Below are positions 29,922-37,069 of a DNA stretch of 46,176 nucleotides, piece by piece. The DNA is from a virus. The position numbers were made by a program, and so were the translations under genes. The notes beneath the pieces were generated by a model. That model saw only the letters and a program-made list of their open reading frames with translations, searched no databases and was not told the origin of the DNA. Positions within the stretch are counted from its first letter, which is position 1, and each line of letters opens with the position of its first letter. Location of the stretch: positions 1-46,176 of IMG/VR virus record IMGVR_UViG_3300021600_000011. One strand, given 5' to 3'.

Positions 29922-30746
29922 ATGAGTAATACATCGATATCAGTCGCGGCAAATCAGCCGCAGTCACTTGAACAGCAGCCTCAATCAGGAGCAGACTTCT
30001 ACTCCCAAGCATGCACGTCTCTAGACGCTGTGAAGACGCTTGGAGAGTGGATGGCCCACTCAGGACTCTTTGGACTTACCAAGGCCGAGCAAGGGTATGT
30101 TCTGGCACTTGAGTGCATTGCGAGTCAGCAAACTCCGCTGACTTGGAAGAGGTCTAACCACGTCATAAATGGCCAGATTGCCATGAAATCCGAGGCTATG
30201 TTGTCCGGTCTAATGGATGCAGGATGGGACGTGGATTGGGTGCAGTTCGACGCCCAAGCTGCCGTTGCTGACTTTTGCAAGGGGCAGAAGAAGATCCGTA
30301 TTTCGTTTACGACTGAAGATGCAAAGTTGGCCGGTTTGCTTCCTGCTAAAGCGGGGAGTGGTTGGCAGAAATTCCCAGCAGCTATGATGCGTGCGCGTCT
30401 GGTGAGCCTTGCCACAAGGATGCTCGACCCTCGCATTACTCAGGGTCGATATTGCGTTGAAGAAGTAGCCGACTTCTCCTCTGCGCCGTCAACACCCACC
30501 ATCACAACTACGACGCGCCAGACGGTGAATGTGACACCGGAACCAGCCTTCTCGCTTGTTGAGCGACTGGAGCAGATCCTTGAGCCACATTCTGATATCG
30601 CCAACGCGTTCCTCGTCAGCAAGAGCCTCATTAAGGAAGGTCAGAACTTCCGCGATGTATCCACGAAGGTGGCCAACATGATCCTCGCCGACAGCGACGG
30701 CTTCATCTCCAAGGCTAAGGCGTTCGCTAACCCTCCCACTGAATGA
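29922..30746 (+). CDS. RecT-like single-strand annealing recombinase
   Basis: The 274-residue protein shows the features of phage annealing proteins of the RecT type. It has an N-terminal polar glutamine-rich segment, LGEWMAHSGLFGLTKAEQGY (about 42-61), an ordered middle with SGWQKFPAAMMRARLVSLATR (about 146-166) that recalls the family's W..P..M..AR segment, and an end with PRITQGRYCVEEV. It anneals complementary single strands. The downstream RecE-like gene overlaps by four bases, which is the classic RecT/RecE pairing. The C terminus is likely disordered. Confidence 0.72.
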   Translation: MSNTSISVAANQPQSLEQQPQSGADFYSQACTSLDAVKTLGEWMAHSGLFGLTKAEQGYVLALECIASQQTPLTWKRSNHVINGQIAMKSEAMLSGLMDAGWDVDWVQFDAQAAVADFCKGQKKIRISFTTEDAKLAGLLPAKAGSGWQKFPAAMMRARLVSLATRMLDPRITQGRYCVEEVADFSSAPSTPTITTTTRQTVNVTPEPAFSLVERLEQILEPHSDIANAFLVSKSLIKEGQNFRDVSTKVANMILADSDGFISKAKAFANPPTE

Positions 30747-31537
30747 GCATTCTCAATCAATTCGTCAACCTCGACATGCCAGCGGAGAAGTATCACGCCG
30801 TTGATGCTCTATCGAAGTCGATGATGTCCAAGATCCTCAAGTCCCCGGCTCATTACAAAGCCGCGCTAGAGGAGCATCAGGAGCCTACAAAGAGCATGCA
30901 GATGGGTACGGCGATTCATACCGCTGTCCTCGAACCACAACTCTACTCGCAAGTCGTCGCCGTTATTCCGCCGGACATCGACGGACGTACGAAGGAAGGA
31001 AAGCAGTGGAAGGAGCAGCATAAGAGCCGCATCCATCTGACTCACGCTGAAGACATCGATGTACAAGGCGTGGCCAACTCTGTCCGTCGCCATCCGTTCT
31101 GGGACATCATTCATCTGCCGCATAGGATCGAAGCCAGCGTGTTCGCTCAAGACGAGGAAACCGGCATCGCCCTTAAAGCACGTCCTGATCTGTGGATCGA
31201 GGGTCATACGCTCGTTGACATCAAAACGACCGACGACGCATCGCCCGAGGCGTTCCTGCGAACCATCGCATCGTTTGGCTACCACATTCAGGCCGCGCAC
31301 TATCTGGAGATGACTGGCGCTGATAGCTTCATCTTCGTAGCGGTCGAGCGCAAAGCGCCATACGCCGTCGCAATCTACAAGCTGGATGCCGAGTGGCTTC
31401 AGGCTGGCGCGAATCTGCGACGCAAAGCAATCTCGACGCTGCACGAATGCCGCGCACTGGACAGTTGGCCAGCCTATCCAACAGCCGTTCAAACACTTTC
31501 TTGCCCTAAGTGGGTCTTGAATAAATCCGAAAATTAA
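30743..31537 (+). CDS. RecE-like PDDEXK exonuclease
   Basis: The 264-residue protein has the PDDEXK signature of phage exonucleases (exonuclease VIII type). It has an N-terminal YHAVDALSKSMMSKILKSPAHY segment (about 17-38), a conserved MQMGTAIHTAVLEP (about 51-64), ALKARPDLWI with aspartate near 149, VDIKTTDDASPEAF (about 158-171) with D and K, and YHIQAAHYLEM (about 181-191) with glutamine. It degrades one strand from double-strand ends to give substrates to the annealing protein. It overlaps that gene by four bases. Confidence 0.8.
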   Translation: MSILNQFVNLDMPAEKYHAVDALSKSMMSKILKSPAHYKAALEEHQEPTKSMQMGTAIHTAVLEPQLYSQVVAVIPPDIDGRTKEGKQWKEQHKSRIHLTHAEDIDVQGVANSVRRHPFWDIIHLPHRIEASVFAQDEETGIALKARPDLWIEGHTLVDIKTTDDASPEAFLRTIASFGYHIQAAHYLEMTGADSFIFVAVERKAPYAVAIYKLDAEWLQAGANLRRKAISTLHECRALDSWPAYPTAVQTLSCPKWVLNKSEN

Positions 31538-31550
31538 AACCAAATAAATT

Positions 31551-31988
31551 ATGTTCTCAGTAAACCGCAAGGACGCCGGAGGCCGATACATTGATGCCGA
31601 AGGCGATTACACAGTCACTGTTTCAAAGGTCGAGGAAACCCTCGATGCCAAGGGCCGCGAGGTCTGCAAGGTGACGTTCAAAACTGAAGACGGCGCATCC
31701 ATCACGGACCGCTACATCAATCAGGAGAATGTCTGGTTCCGCGTCAATCAGCTCGTCGCTGCGACTAAGCACAATGTCCCTGATGGCACTCAAGTAGACT
31801 TCCTTGGCACCAAGGGCAGCTACGCAGCGTTCCTCAAAACGATGATCGGCTTAGAGCTGCTCATCACCGCTCGATCCGAGGAGTATCAAGTCAATGGCGA
31901 GACGAAGAAGACTCTCCGCATCAAGAACATGCGCGAGGTTCCGATTGCTCAAGTCGATGCCGACGACCTTGATCCGAAGCCGTTCTAA
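31551..31988 (+). CDS. Putative single-strand-DNA-binding recombination accessory
   Basis: The 145-residue protein starts MFSVNRKDAGGRYIDAEGDY, has a beta-rich fold (VTVSKVEETLDAKGREVCK) and a charged C terminus ending in acidic DADDLDPKPF. The acidic, phenylalanine-ended tail is like those of single-strand-binding proteins, and the beta-rich body and position next to RecT/RecE fit a phage ssDNA-binding accessory (DUF669-like). A second SSB-like gene lies at 35169. The assignment is from general features. Confidence 0.5.
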   Translation: MFSVNRKDAGGRYIDAEGDYTVTVSKVEETLDAKGREVCKVTFKTEDGASITDRYINQENVWFRVNQLVAATKHNVPDGTQVDFLGTKGSYAAFLKTMIGLELLITARSEEYQVNGETKKTLRIKNMREVPIAQVDADDLDPKPF

Positions 31989-32043
31989 CGCAAATCACGG
32001 AGGGGAGCGTATTCCGCGATAACGCTCAATAAATTTTGTATCT

Positions 32044-32370
32044 ATGAAACCAAAAGAAATTATGACCCCACTCCAGTCAGCTCAGGCGTACTTGCTGGAC
32101 GTAGAACACGAACTAGCCGATGCCCACGACCGCATCCGATTGCTTGTTGCAGAGCGTAACACCGCACGGCTTCAAGCCGATCAAAAGATCAGCCTCCGTG
32201 AGGAGTTCCGCGAATTGCTTGGAACCGATGACATCGAGCAGGGTGTTGCGGTTGTGTGTGATTTGAAGCAACTCGCAGCAGTGCGACTGGCTTACATCAC
32301 GCAACTCGAAACCGAGAACGACGCAATGCGAGCGGATCTGCTGTTGTGGAATGAGAAGGAGGTTAAATGA
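32044..32370 (+). CDS. Small coiled-coil protein (108 residues)
   Basis: The product has helical heptads over most of its length (VEHELADAHDRIRLLVAERN; TQLETENDAMRADLLLWNEKE). Such proteins dimerise; a role in the replication group is possible. It overlaps the next start by four bases (ATGA). No family is recognised. Confidence 0.55.
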   Translation: MKPKEIMTPLQSAQAYLLDVEHELADAHDRIRLLVAERNTARLQADQKISLREEFRELLGTDDIEQGVAVVCDLKQLAAVRLAYITQLETENDAMRADLLLWNEKEVK

Positions 32371-32567
32371 GGTCCAACTACGCCTTCATATACGTCCACG
32401 CATTTAACGGAACGATCCGAGTGGAGTGCTTAGACACAGCTCGAAACATCGACGGCAATCCAGAATGGAAGCACGTTAGCACAGTGAATCCTCACGTTAT
32501 TCTGGAGAGCATTCTTAGAGCGAATGGTAAAGAGCGGAACCTAATCATCAAACACCTGCTGAAATGA
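32367..32567 (+). CDS. Small early protein (66 residues)
   Basis: The ATG overlaps the preceding stop. The product has a beta-rich start (YAFIYVHAFNGTIRVECLD) and a helical end (HVILESILRANGKERNLI). It is part of a chain of coupled small genes. No family is recognised. Confidence 0.5.
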   Translation: MRSNYAFIYVHAFNGTIRVECLDTARNIDGNPEWKHVSTVNPHVILESILRANGKERNLIIKHLLK

Positions 32568-32752
32568 AACACCTGCACGAACTACCTGAAGACGACCGGC
32601 TGCGCAATGTGGCGCTCAAAGATATCGATGTCAGAATCCGGTGCAGACACACCGGGACTACTCGCAATCCTCGCCTCTGGAAAATCAAGGGCGACACCTA
32701 CAACCGCTTAGGCGAATCTTGGAAAACCAACTTCGACTTCATCCTGCAATGA
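32564..32752 (+). CDS. Small early protein (62 residues)
   Basis: The ATG overlaps the preceding stop, and the stop overlaps the next start (ATGA). The product begins MKHLHELPEDDRLRNVALKD and has a short IRCRHTGTTRN segment. No motif is recognised. Confidence 0.5.
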   Translation: MKHLHELPEDDRLRNVALKDIDVRIRCRHTGTTRNPRLWKIKGDTYNRLGESWKTNFDFILQ

Positions 32753-33291
32753 TCTACTCACAAGCTGGCCAACTGCCCCATCATCAATACTGCTTCGTTG
32801 ATGCCTCGTTCATTGGATCTGGTGCTGGCTTCATTCCATGCGTCTGGTTTGGCTTGGTATCCATCCCCGGTCGAATGTGGGGTTGCACCATCATGCTGGA
32901 ATGCGGAGCGGTCTACCGGGCTGTACCGCCTCACGCCATAGCATTCAAACATGACCCTGACCTCATCTGGAGCAAGCAAAACTCTCAGCGATGGGATTGC
33001 TACGGAACCGATTTCACCACAATCGAGTATACGTTCCTGCGAGGACTTGAATGCCAAGTCAAATGCGATGACTTAATCACCACTGGCGACTACCTCTTCA
33101 CCGCCGCACCTATCGGCGATAGCTGGAGCCGTCAGCCTAATCAGGCCAAGGAGTTCATGTTCATACGAACCGATGGCAACAGACTCACCATTCAACCCAC
33201 CGACAAAGTAATCTTCGTCGAGAAGTCATTCACTGAAACTGAATGGCCAACAGGACTTATCACCACCGACACCGTTTACACCTCCGAATAG
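32749..33291 (+). CDS. Protein of unknown function, beta- and aromatic-rich (180 residues)
   Basis: ATG 32749 overlaps the preceding stop and is chosen over upstream starts in the same frame. The product is aromatic- and beta-rich (CFVDASFIGSGAGFIPCVWF; GLVSIPGRMWGCTIMLE) with several cysteines. It is not a clear enzyme. It ends two bases before the next gene. It may be a structural or chaperone-type protein, but nothing specific is recognised. Confidence 0.55.
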   Translation: MIYSQAGQLPHHQYCFVDASFIGSGAGFIPCVWFGLVSIPGRMWGCTIMLECGAVYRAVPPHAIAFKHDPDLIWSKQNSQRWDCYGTDFTTIEYTFLRGLECQVKCDDLITTGDYLFTAAPIGDSWSRQPNQAKEFMFIRTDGNRLTIQPTDKVIFVEKSFTETEWPTGLITTDTVYTSE

Positions 33292-33293
33292 CT

Positions 33294-33806
33294 ATGAGTA
33301 CCCACATCAAAATCGAAAATCAGACCGAAGTCCCAGTATTAGTGGCGCTCTTTGAGCAGCCCAAATGCAACGACCATCCTACGAGGAGCGCGGTCCTGAA
33401 ACCCGGCGAGAGCTGCGACTGGGGCAGTGGCTCCGTACCGCTGGGAAACTATCAGTGCTATGCCGTGATGAGCGGTGATGCATCATCGCACGACGAGTGG
33501 GTGTGGCACTTCCCGGGTATTGCCGAGGTAGTCGCGCCTTTGGAGCTAGGCTTCAAGCTGTGGCATCAGGGCGACATCGACTGGGCCAATGTCAAAGCCA
33601 TGTCATCCGACGATCTAAACGCTACGTTTGGATCTACCTACACATCCGCCAAGAGTAGCACAAAATCATGGAACGGAATGTCTTCCTGCATATTCCACAT
33701 TAGGGGCGGTCCTAGTTGGGTCGAGGAGACGGAGCAAGTGGGAATCTTTAGGCCGAAGACAGTGGCCTACAATGGTGTTCAATCCACGCCGATGAAGAGC
33801 GAGTAA
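33294..33806 (+). CDS. Protein of unknown function (170 residues)
   Basis: The start is ATG 33294, two bases after the preceding stop. The product has a beta-sandwich-like look: IKIENQTEVPVLVALFEQPK (about 5-24), KPGESCDWGSGSVPLGNYQC (about 39-58) and VWHFPGIAEVV. The first part resembles small extracellular or cell-wall-associated beta domains, but no signal peptide is seen. No family is recognised. Confidence 0.55.
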   Translation: MSTHIKIENQTEVPVLVALFEQPKCNDHPTRSAVLKPGESCDWGSGSVPLGNYQCYAVMSGDASSHDEWVWHFPGIAEVVAPLELGFKLWHQGDIDWANVKAMSSDDLNATFGSTYTSAKSSTKSWNGMSSCIFHIRGGPSWVEETEQVGIFRPKTVAYNGVQSTPMKSE

Positions 33807-33810
33807 AAAT

Positions 33811-34002
33811 ATGAAGAAACCAGCCAAATACACAGTTATCACCATCGACTCAGCACTCCACGAAGAGGTTCGCAAACATTGCGATGAGCATGGATTGAAA
33901 ATCGGATTTTTCGCCAATCAAGCGTTAAGGAAGTTGCTGGAAAAGAGGTGCGCCACGACGAAATCGAGCGAGCCTTCTACCGCCAGTACAACGAACGAAT
34001 GA
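33811..34002 (+). CDS. Small RHH-like DNA-binding protein, putative
   Basis: The 63-residue product has a short strand and two helices (KYTVITIDSALHEEVRKHCD; KIGFFANQALRKLLEKR), the order of ribbon-helix-helix regulators, then a serine/threonine-rich tail. It may regulate the replication genes that follow. The call is from pattern and size only. Confidence 0.5.
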   Translation: MKKPAKYTVITIDSALHEEVRKHCDEHGLKIGFFANQALRKLLEKRCATTKSSEPSTASTTNE

Positions 34003-34083
34003 CAGCGAGCCGCACCTTGTGGTGCGGACAATACCCTTCGTTTGCTATGAAGCAGTAGGCGGAGGGGCAAATTTCCTAAAATT

Positions 34084-35172
34084 ATGAATCTAAGAGAATA
34101 CCAAAAGAAAGCAGTAGAGTGGGCCAAAACTAGCGATGGACTGATCATCGCCCCCGCCGGTAGCGGTAAGACATGGATTGCCGCGAGCATTATCAAGCAC
34201 TTCCTAGAACAGCATCACCTCAAAGACTATCCGTGCAAAATTGGCTGGCTCGCTCCAACCCGCGAGACATGCCAGCAAGCGCGCACATCGCTCCGTGTTG
34301 CCGGTGCATCTGACGAGGTTGTTGAGGTGCGTTGTCCGCATGAATCAGTTGACTTCAGCAAGAAGGACATGCTGATCGTTGACGAAGCGAAGCACAGCCC
34401 CGCTGCTGGATGGCGACGCATCATCGAATCCTGCAAAGGCTTTCGCTACGGATTTGACGCAACTCCTTGGGGCGACGACCCAGAACGCAACGCCGTAACA
34501 CGGATGCTCTTCCACAATCAAGTCTACGAGATAAACCGCAACGACATTGGCGATTCATTGGCCGACGCTTACCTCGAAATCAGCCACGCCACGGACCTTA
34601 ACATCCAGCAGAAGATCGACGACAACATCGAGCGGCTGTTCCAAGCGCGACGCAAGTACATGTGGATAACCGACGAGGAATTGAAGCGTATGTGCGCTTG
34701 GGAATCGCTCGTAGACATCGGCATCTGCCAGAACAAACAACGCAACGACTACGCCATCCAATACGCGATGGAGCATGGCGACATGCAGACGCTCATCCTC
34801 ATTCCACGCATCACGCTGGGAGAGGATTACGAGAAACGGATTCCGGGTTCTCGGCTCGTTCATTCCAAGATTTCGAAGAAGCTGCGCAAGGCGGCGATGG
34901 ATGAATTTAAGAGCGGACAGCTCAAAACCATGATAGCCACATCATTGGCCGACGAAGGATTGGATCTGCCCAACGTCGATCTGCTCATCATGGTCAGCGG
35001 CGGTCGGTCGTCGCAGAAAACCATCCAGCGAGCCAGTCGTGCATTGCGCAAAACAGAAACCAAGAACTGCGCGACAATTCTGGACTTCTCTGACAAGTTT
35101 CACCCCATCGGCTCGTTCCACGCAAAAAAGCGTATGACGTGCTACCGACAACTCGGTTGTATTTTCCAATGA
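34084..35172 (+). CDS. Superfamily 2 helicase
   Basis: The 362-residue protein starts NLREYQKKAVEWAK (Q-motif-like), has Walker A APAGSGKT (about 22-29), Walker B with a DEAK-H variant (MLIVDEAKHS, about 96-105) and FDATPW (about 124-129, motif III-like). The second domain includes motif V-like IATSLADEGLDLPNVDLLI (about 281-299) and motif VI QRASRALRK (about 316-324). It is a phage DEAD/DEAH-type helicase that unwinds or remodels nucleic acid. The stop overlaps the SSB start (ATGA), pairing them in replication. Confidence 0.82.
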   Translation: MNLREYQKKAVEWAKTSDGLIIAPAGSGKTWIAASIIKHFLEQHHLKDYPCKIGWLAPTRETCQQARTSLRVAGASDEVVEVRCPHESVDFSKKDMLIVDEAKHSPAAGWRRIIESCKGFRYGFDATPWGDDPERNAVTRMLFHNQVYEINRNDIGDSLADAYLEISHATDLNIQQKIDDNIERLFQARRKYMWITDEELKRMCAWESLVDIGICQNKQRNDYAIQYAMEHGDMQTLILIPRITLGEDYEKRIPGSRLVHSKISKKLRKAAMDEFKSGQLKTMIATSLADEGLDLPNVDLLIMVSGGRSSQKTIQRASRALRKTETKNCATILDFSDKFHPIGSFHAKKRMTCYRQLGCIFQ

Positions 35173-35525
35173 GTGCATCAACGACAGAAAAAGAAACAGC
35201 CACGCCCACAGAGAACGTAGTCTATCTGATCGGTGAAATGCGCGGTATCAGTCGGCAAACCGAAACCAAAACCGGCTCGCTCATGGTGCGCCGCGTCATA
35301 TCAATCGCCCGTCACTGGACCGACAACGAGGGCCGCTTCCACGAAGACTTCGATGAGTTCGAGCTGTCCTCATGGGGACAAGTTGCAGAGAAGATCATCG
35401 AGATTCAGAACGGCGCTCTGGTGCGCGTCAAAGGCCGTGTGAAGGTCGAGAAGTGGTCAGAGGGTGGAGACACCAAATCAGCGGTTCGAATCGCTGCGGA
35501 GAGCGTATCCGTTCTCTGTTACTAA
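35169..35525 (+). CDS. ssb: Single-stranded DNA-binding protein
   Basis: I choose ATG 35169, which overlaps the helicase stop; the longer frame is unsupported. The 118-residue protein has an OB-fold layout: VVYLIGEMRGI (about 14-24), VRRVISIARHW (about 36-46), FDEFELSSWGQVAEKI (about 57-72) and GALVRVKGRVKVEKW (about 78-92). It lacks the long acidic tail of bacterial SSBs. Its neighbours are a helicase and a RuvC-like resolvase. It protects single strands during replication and recombination. Confidence 0.75.
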   Translation: MSASTTEKETATPTENVVYLIGEMRGISRQTETKTGSLMVRRVISIARHWTDNEGRFHEDFDEFELSSWGQVAEKIIEIQNGALVRVKGRVKVEKWSEGGDTKSAVRIAAESVSVLCY

Positions 35526-35541
35526 AAATAATACTAAGCGA

Positions 35542-36003
35542 ATGAAATCAAACCAAACAATCGTTGCGGTCGATCCGGGTGTGGGCGGCGGTTTTGCCGT
35601 CAGTACGTCGGAAGGAATACTGCTCTTCCCAATGCCCGAGTCTCTGCCAGATACGGCGCAGTTACTGGCAGGATTCAAAGTAGCCGACTCTCATCTATGG
35701 GTCGAGAAGGTGCCAAAGTTCGTCAGTAAACTCACGTCGTCGGCCAGCATGGCGACGCTCCATGAAAACTACGGGATTGTGCAGGGGCTGGGCTACGCGC
35801 AAGGCTATGCACTTCACCGTGTCGAACCCAAGATTTGGCAAGAACCACTTGGACTCGGAGGACGTAAATCATGCGAAACCGGACCAGAATGGAAGCGAAA
35901 GCTAAAAAGCAAAGCTCAGGAACTGTATCCGAATCTGGACGTCACACTCAAAAACTGCGACGCCCTTTTGATCCTCCACTACGCGATGGGCGGTGGCCGG
36001 TGA
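35542..36003 (+). CDS. RuvC-like Holliday-junction resolvase
   Basis: The 153-residue product has the RNase H-like layout: QTIVAVDPGVGGGFAV (about 5-20) with first acid, HLWVEKVPKFV (about 53-63) with the glutamate, a helical part (SSASMATLHENYGIVQGLGY) and the C-terminal NCDALLILHYAM (about 138-149) with an aspartate. It should cleave branched DNA before packaging. ATG 35542 is supported by its position after the SSB stop; the frame upstream overlaps SSB. GTG at 36000 of the next gene overlaps its stop. Confidence 0.8.
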   Translation: MKSNQTIVAVDPGVGGGFAVSTSEGILLFPMPESLPDTAQLLAGFKVADSHLWVEKVPKFVSKLTSSASMATLHENYGIVQGLGYAQGYALHRVEPKIWQEPLGLGGRKSCETGPEWKRKLKSKAQELYPNLDVTLKNCDALLILHYAMGGGR

Positions 36004-36119
36004 TACACAAAGCCAATCGTCCGCCTTCGCCCGAGGAGCTGAAGCAATTGCTCATCATGGCGTTCGGAATGGGGATGGTCGTCGCCAGCGCCTACTTCAT
36101 TCTCTTCGTCCTCAAATGA
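36000..36119 (+). CDS. Small membrane protein (39 residues)
   Basis: GTG at 36000 overlaps the RuvC-like stop (GTGA) and the end overlaps the next start (ATGA). The product has a polar start (VIHKANRPPSPEELKQLL) and one hydrophobic segment (IMAFGMGMVVASAYFILFVL). The longer frame upstream is inside the RuvC-like gene. A short single-span membrane protein; role unknown. Confidence 0.5.
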   Translation: MIHKANRPPSPEELKQLLIMAFGMGMVVASAYFILFVLK

Positions 36120-36310
36120 GCGAAAATATCAAACCCATGTCCGAAGAAACAGACGTGGAGACATTGCGAGCGGCCATCGCAGAATACCAATGGTTGACCA
36201 GCGTACTTTTCAAATCTCTCGGGTGCGGATGCAACGGAACTCAAGACCTTTGCTGGAACTGCACCCAAGCCGAGCGACACTACAAACACACAATCGAGAC
36301 ATACAAATGA
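36116..36310 (+). CDS. Small cysteine-rich protein (64 residues)
   Basis: ATG 36116 overlaps the preceding stop. The product has a helical N-terminal part (SEETDVETLRAAIAEYQW) and a CGCNGTQDLCWNC motif, likely one small zinc-binding site, then a basic helix (QAERHYKHTIETYK). It is coupled to the next gene. No family is recognised. Confidence 0.5.
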   Translation: MSENIKPMSEETDVETLRAAIAEYQWLTSVLFKSLGCGCNGTQDLCWNCTQAERHYKHTIETYK

Positions 36311-36501
36311 ACGACGGAAATAAATTATCAATCATGCGGGTAGCAGAATCAGATCAGTCATGCGAAAAGATTCACTTCGCCTACATCGATCAGAAGTACA
36401 AGGAATGGATGATTCGACGCGGATTCGCCAGTGAACTAAGTCCAGAACTTGGAATGAGAAGGTCGATGGGAAGACGCGGAAAATCTGTTAAAAAAGCCTG
36501 A
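36307..36501 (+). CDS. Small basic protein (64 residues)
   Basis: The ATG overlaps the preceding stop. The product ends in a basic Arg/Lys-rich tail (MRRSMGRRGKSVKKA) and has a KIHFAYIDQKYKEWMIRRGF segment that may be helical. It may bind nucleic acid. No family is recognised. Confidence 0.45.
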   Translation: MNDGNKLSIMRVAESDQSCEKIHFAYIDQKYKEWMIRRGFASELSPELGMRRSMGRRGKSVKKA

Positions 36502-36503
36502 TT

Positions 36504-36710
36504 ATGATGAAAAGTGAAATAACTAGAGAACAACTGTTGAAGGAAGCGCCAGCACTGATCGACCATGCGATTCTTCGAGGTTGGATTACTAAGCCAAAGC
36601 CCAAGGCGCAAATAATTGATGGCGCTTGGCAATCGCTTGGAGTCGGACATCTCGATAACGCCTCCGAAGATGAAATTCAAAAACTCAGGAAACAGTTCGG
36701 TGCAGGTTGA
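36504..36710 (+). CDS. Small protein (68 residues)
   Basis: ATGATG start two bases after the preceding stop. The product has a short helical front (REQLLKEAPALIDHAIL) and an acidic helix at the end (NASEDEIQKLRKQF). It is part of the pre-helicase small-gene group. No family is recognised. Confidence 0.5.
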   Translation: MMKSEITREQLLKEAPALIDHAILRGWITKPKPKAQIIDGAWQSLGVGHLDNASEDEIQKLRKQFGAG

Positions 36711-36858
36711 AGTCATTTCAGACGACGTAGAGATACGAATCGGAGAAATGAAATGGGTGGGGGTTGCCTACACCCGCGACGGTAAATCAAAGGTGTACGT
36801 TCGAACGAAGGCTGAATTTAAAGCCAAGTTCATCCCGGTCATTGAACAAGCACCCTAA
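36670..36858 (+). CDS. Small protein (62 residues), overlapping its neighbour
   Basis: ATG 36670 (MKFKNSGNSSVQVEVISDD) overlaps the previous gene by 41 bases in another frame. A start at 36616 would overlap by 95. The product is a short beta-rich domain (VEIRIGEMKWVGVAYTRDG; KSKVYVRTKAEFKAKFIP). Low certainty of the exact start; no family is recognised. Confidence 0.4.
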   Translation: MKFKNSGNSSVQVEVISDDVEIRIGEMKWVGVAYTRDGKSKVYVRTKAEFKAKFIPVIEQAP

Positions 36859-37069
36859 ACTCTACATCGCAGCACAAGAGCAGCTCTTTGCGAAGTTTCA
36901 GTCTCGCTCCATTCCAATTCAACATTGGAGCAAGTACCTGATGACTCCCAAAGAGCTGTCTCTCCTTTTCCTAAAACTCGAAGAATCAAAATCAGTTCTC
37001 CAGCAAATCGCCATCACTGACCTCGGCGAAAGTGGAGAGCTGGCGCGCAAACAACTTGGAATCCAATGA
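36842..37069 (+). CDS. Small protein (75 residues), probable TTG start
   Basis: The likely start is TTG 36842 (LNKHPKLYIAAQEQLF), which overlaps the previous gene by 17 bases; the first in-frame ATG after it leaves only 42 residues. The product is helical (KELSLLFLKLEESKSVLQQI). The stop overlaps the primase-helicase start (ATGA), suggesting it is translated with it. Confidence 0.4.
   Translation: MNKHPKLYIAAQEQLFAKFQSRSIPIQHWSKYLMTPKELSLLFLKLEESKSVLQQIAITDLGESGELARKQLGIQ

Noticed and set aside
30866-31591. 241-residue minus-strand frame opposite the RecE-like gene
   Set aside because: Antisense shadow; the plus-strand protein has clear nuclease motifs.
33999-34058. 19-residue frame and hairpin CCGCACC/GGTGCGG in the gap before the helicase
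   Set aside because: Frame too short to support; the hairpin lacks a T-run, so it is not a clear terminator.
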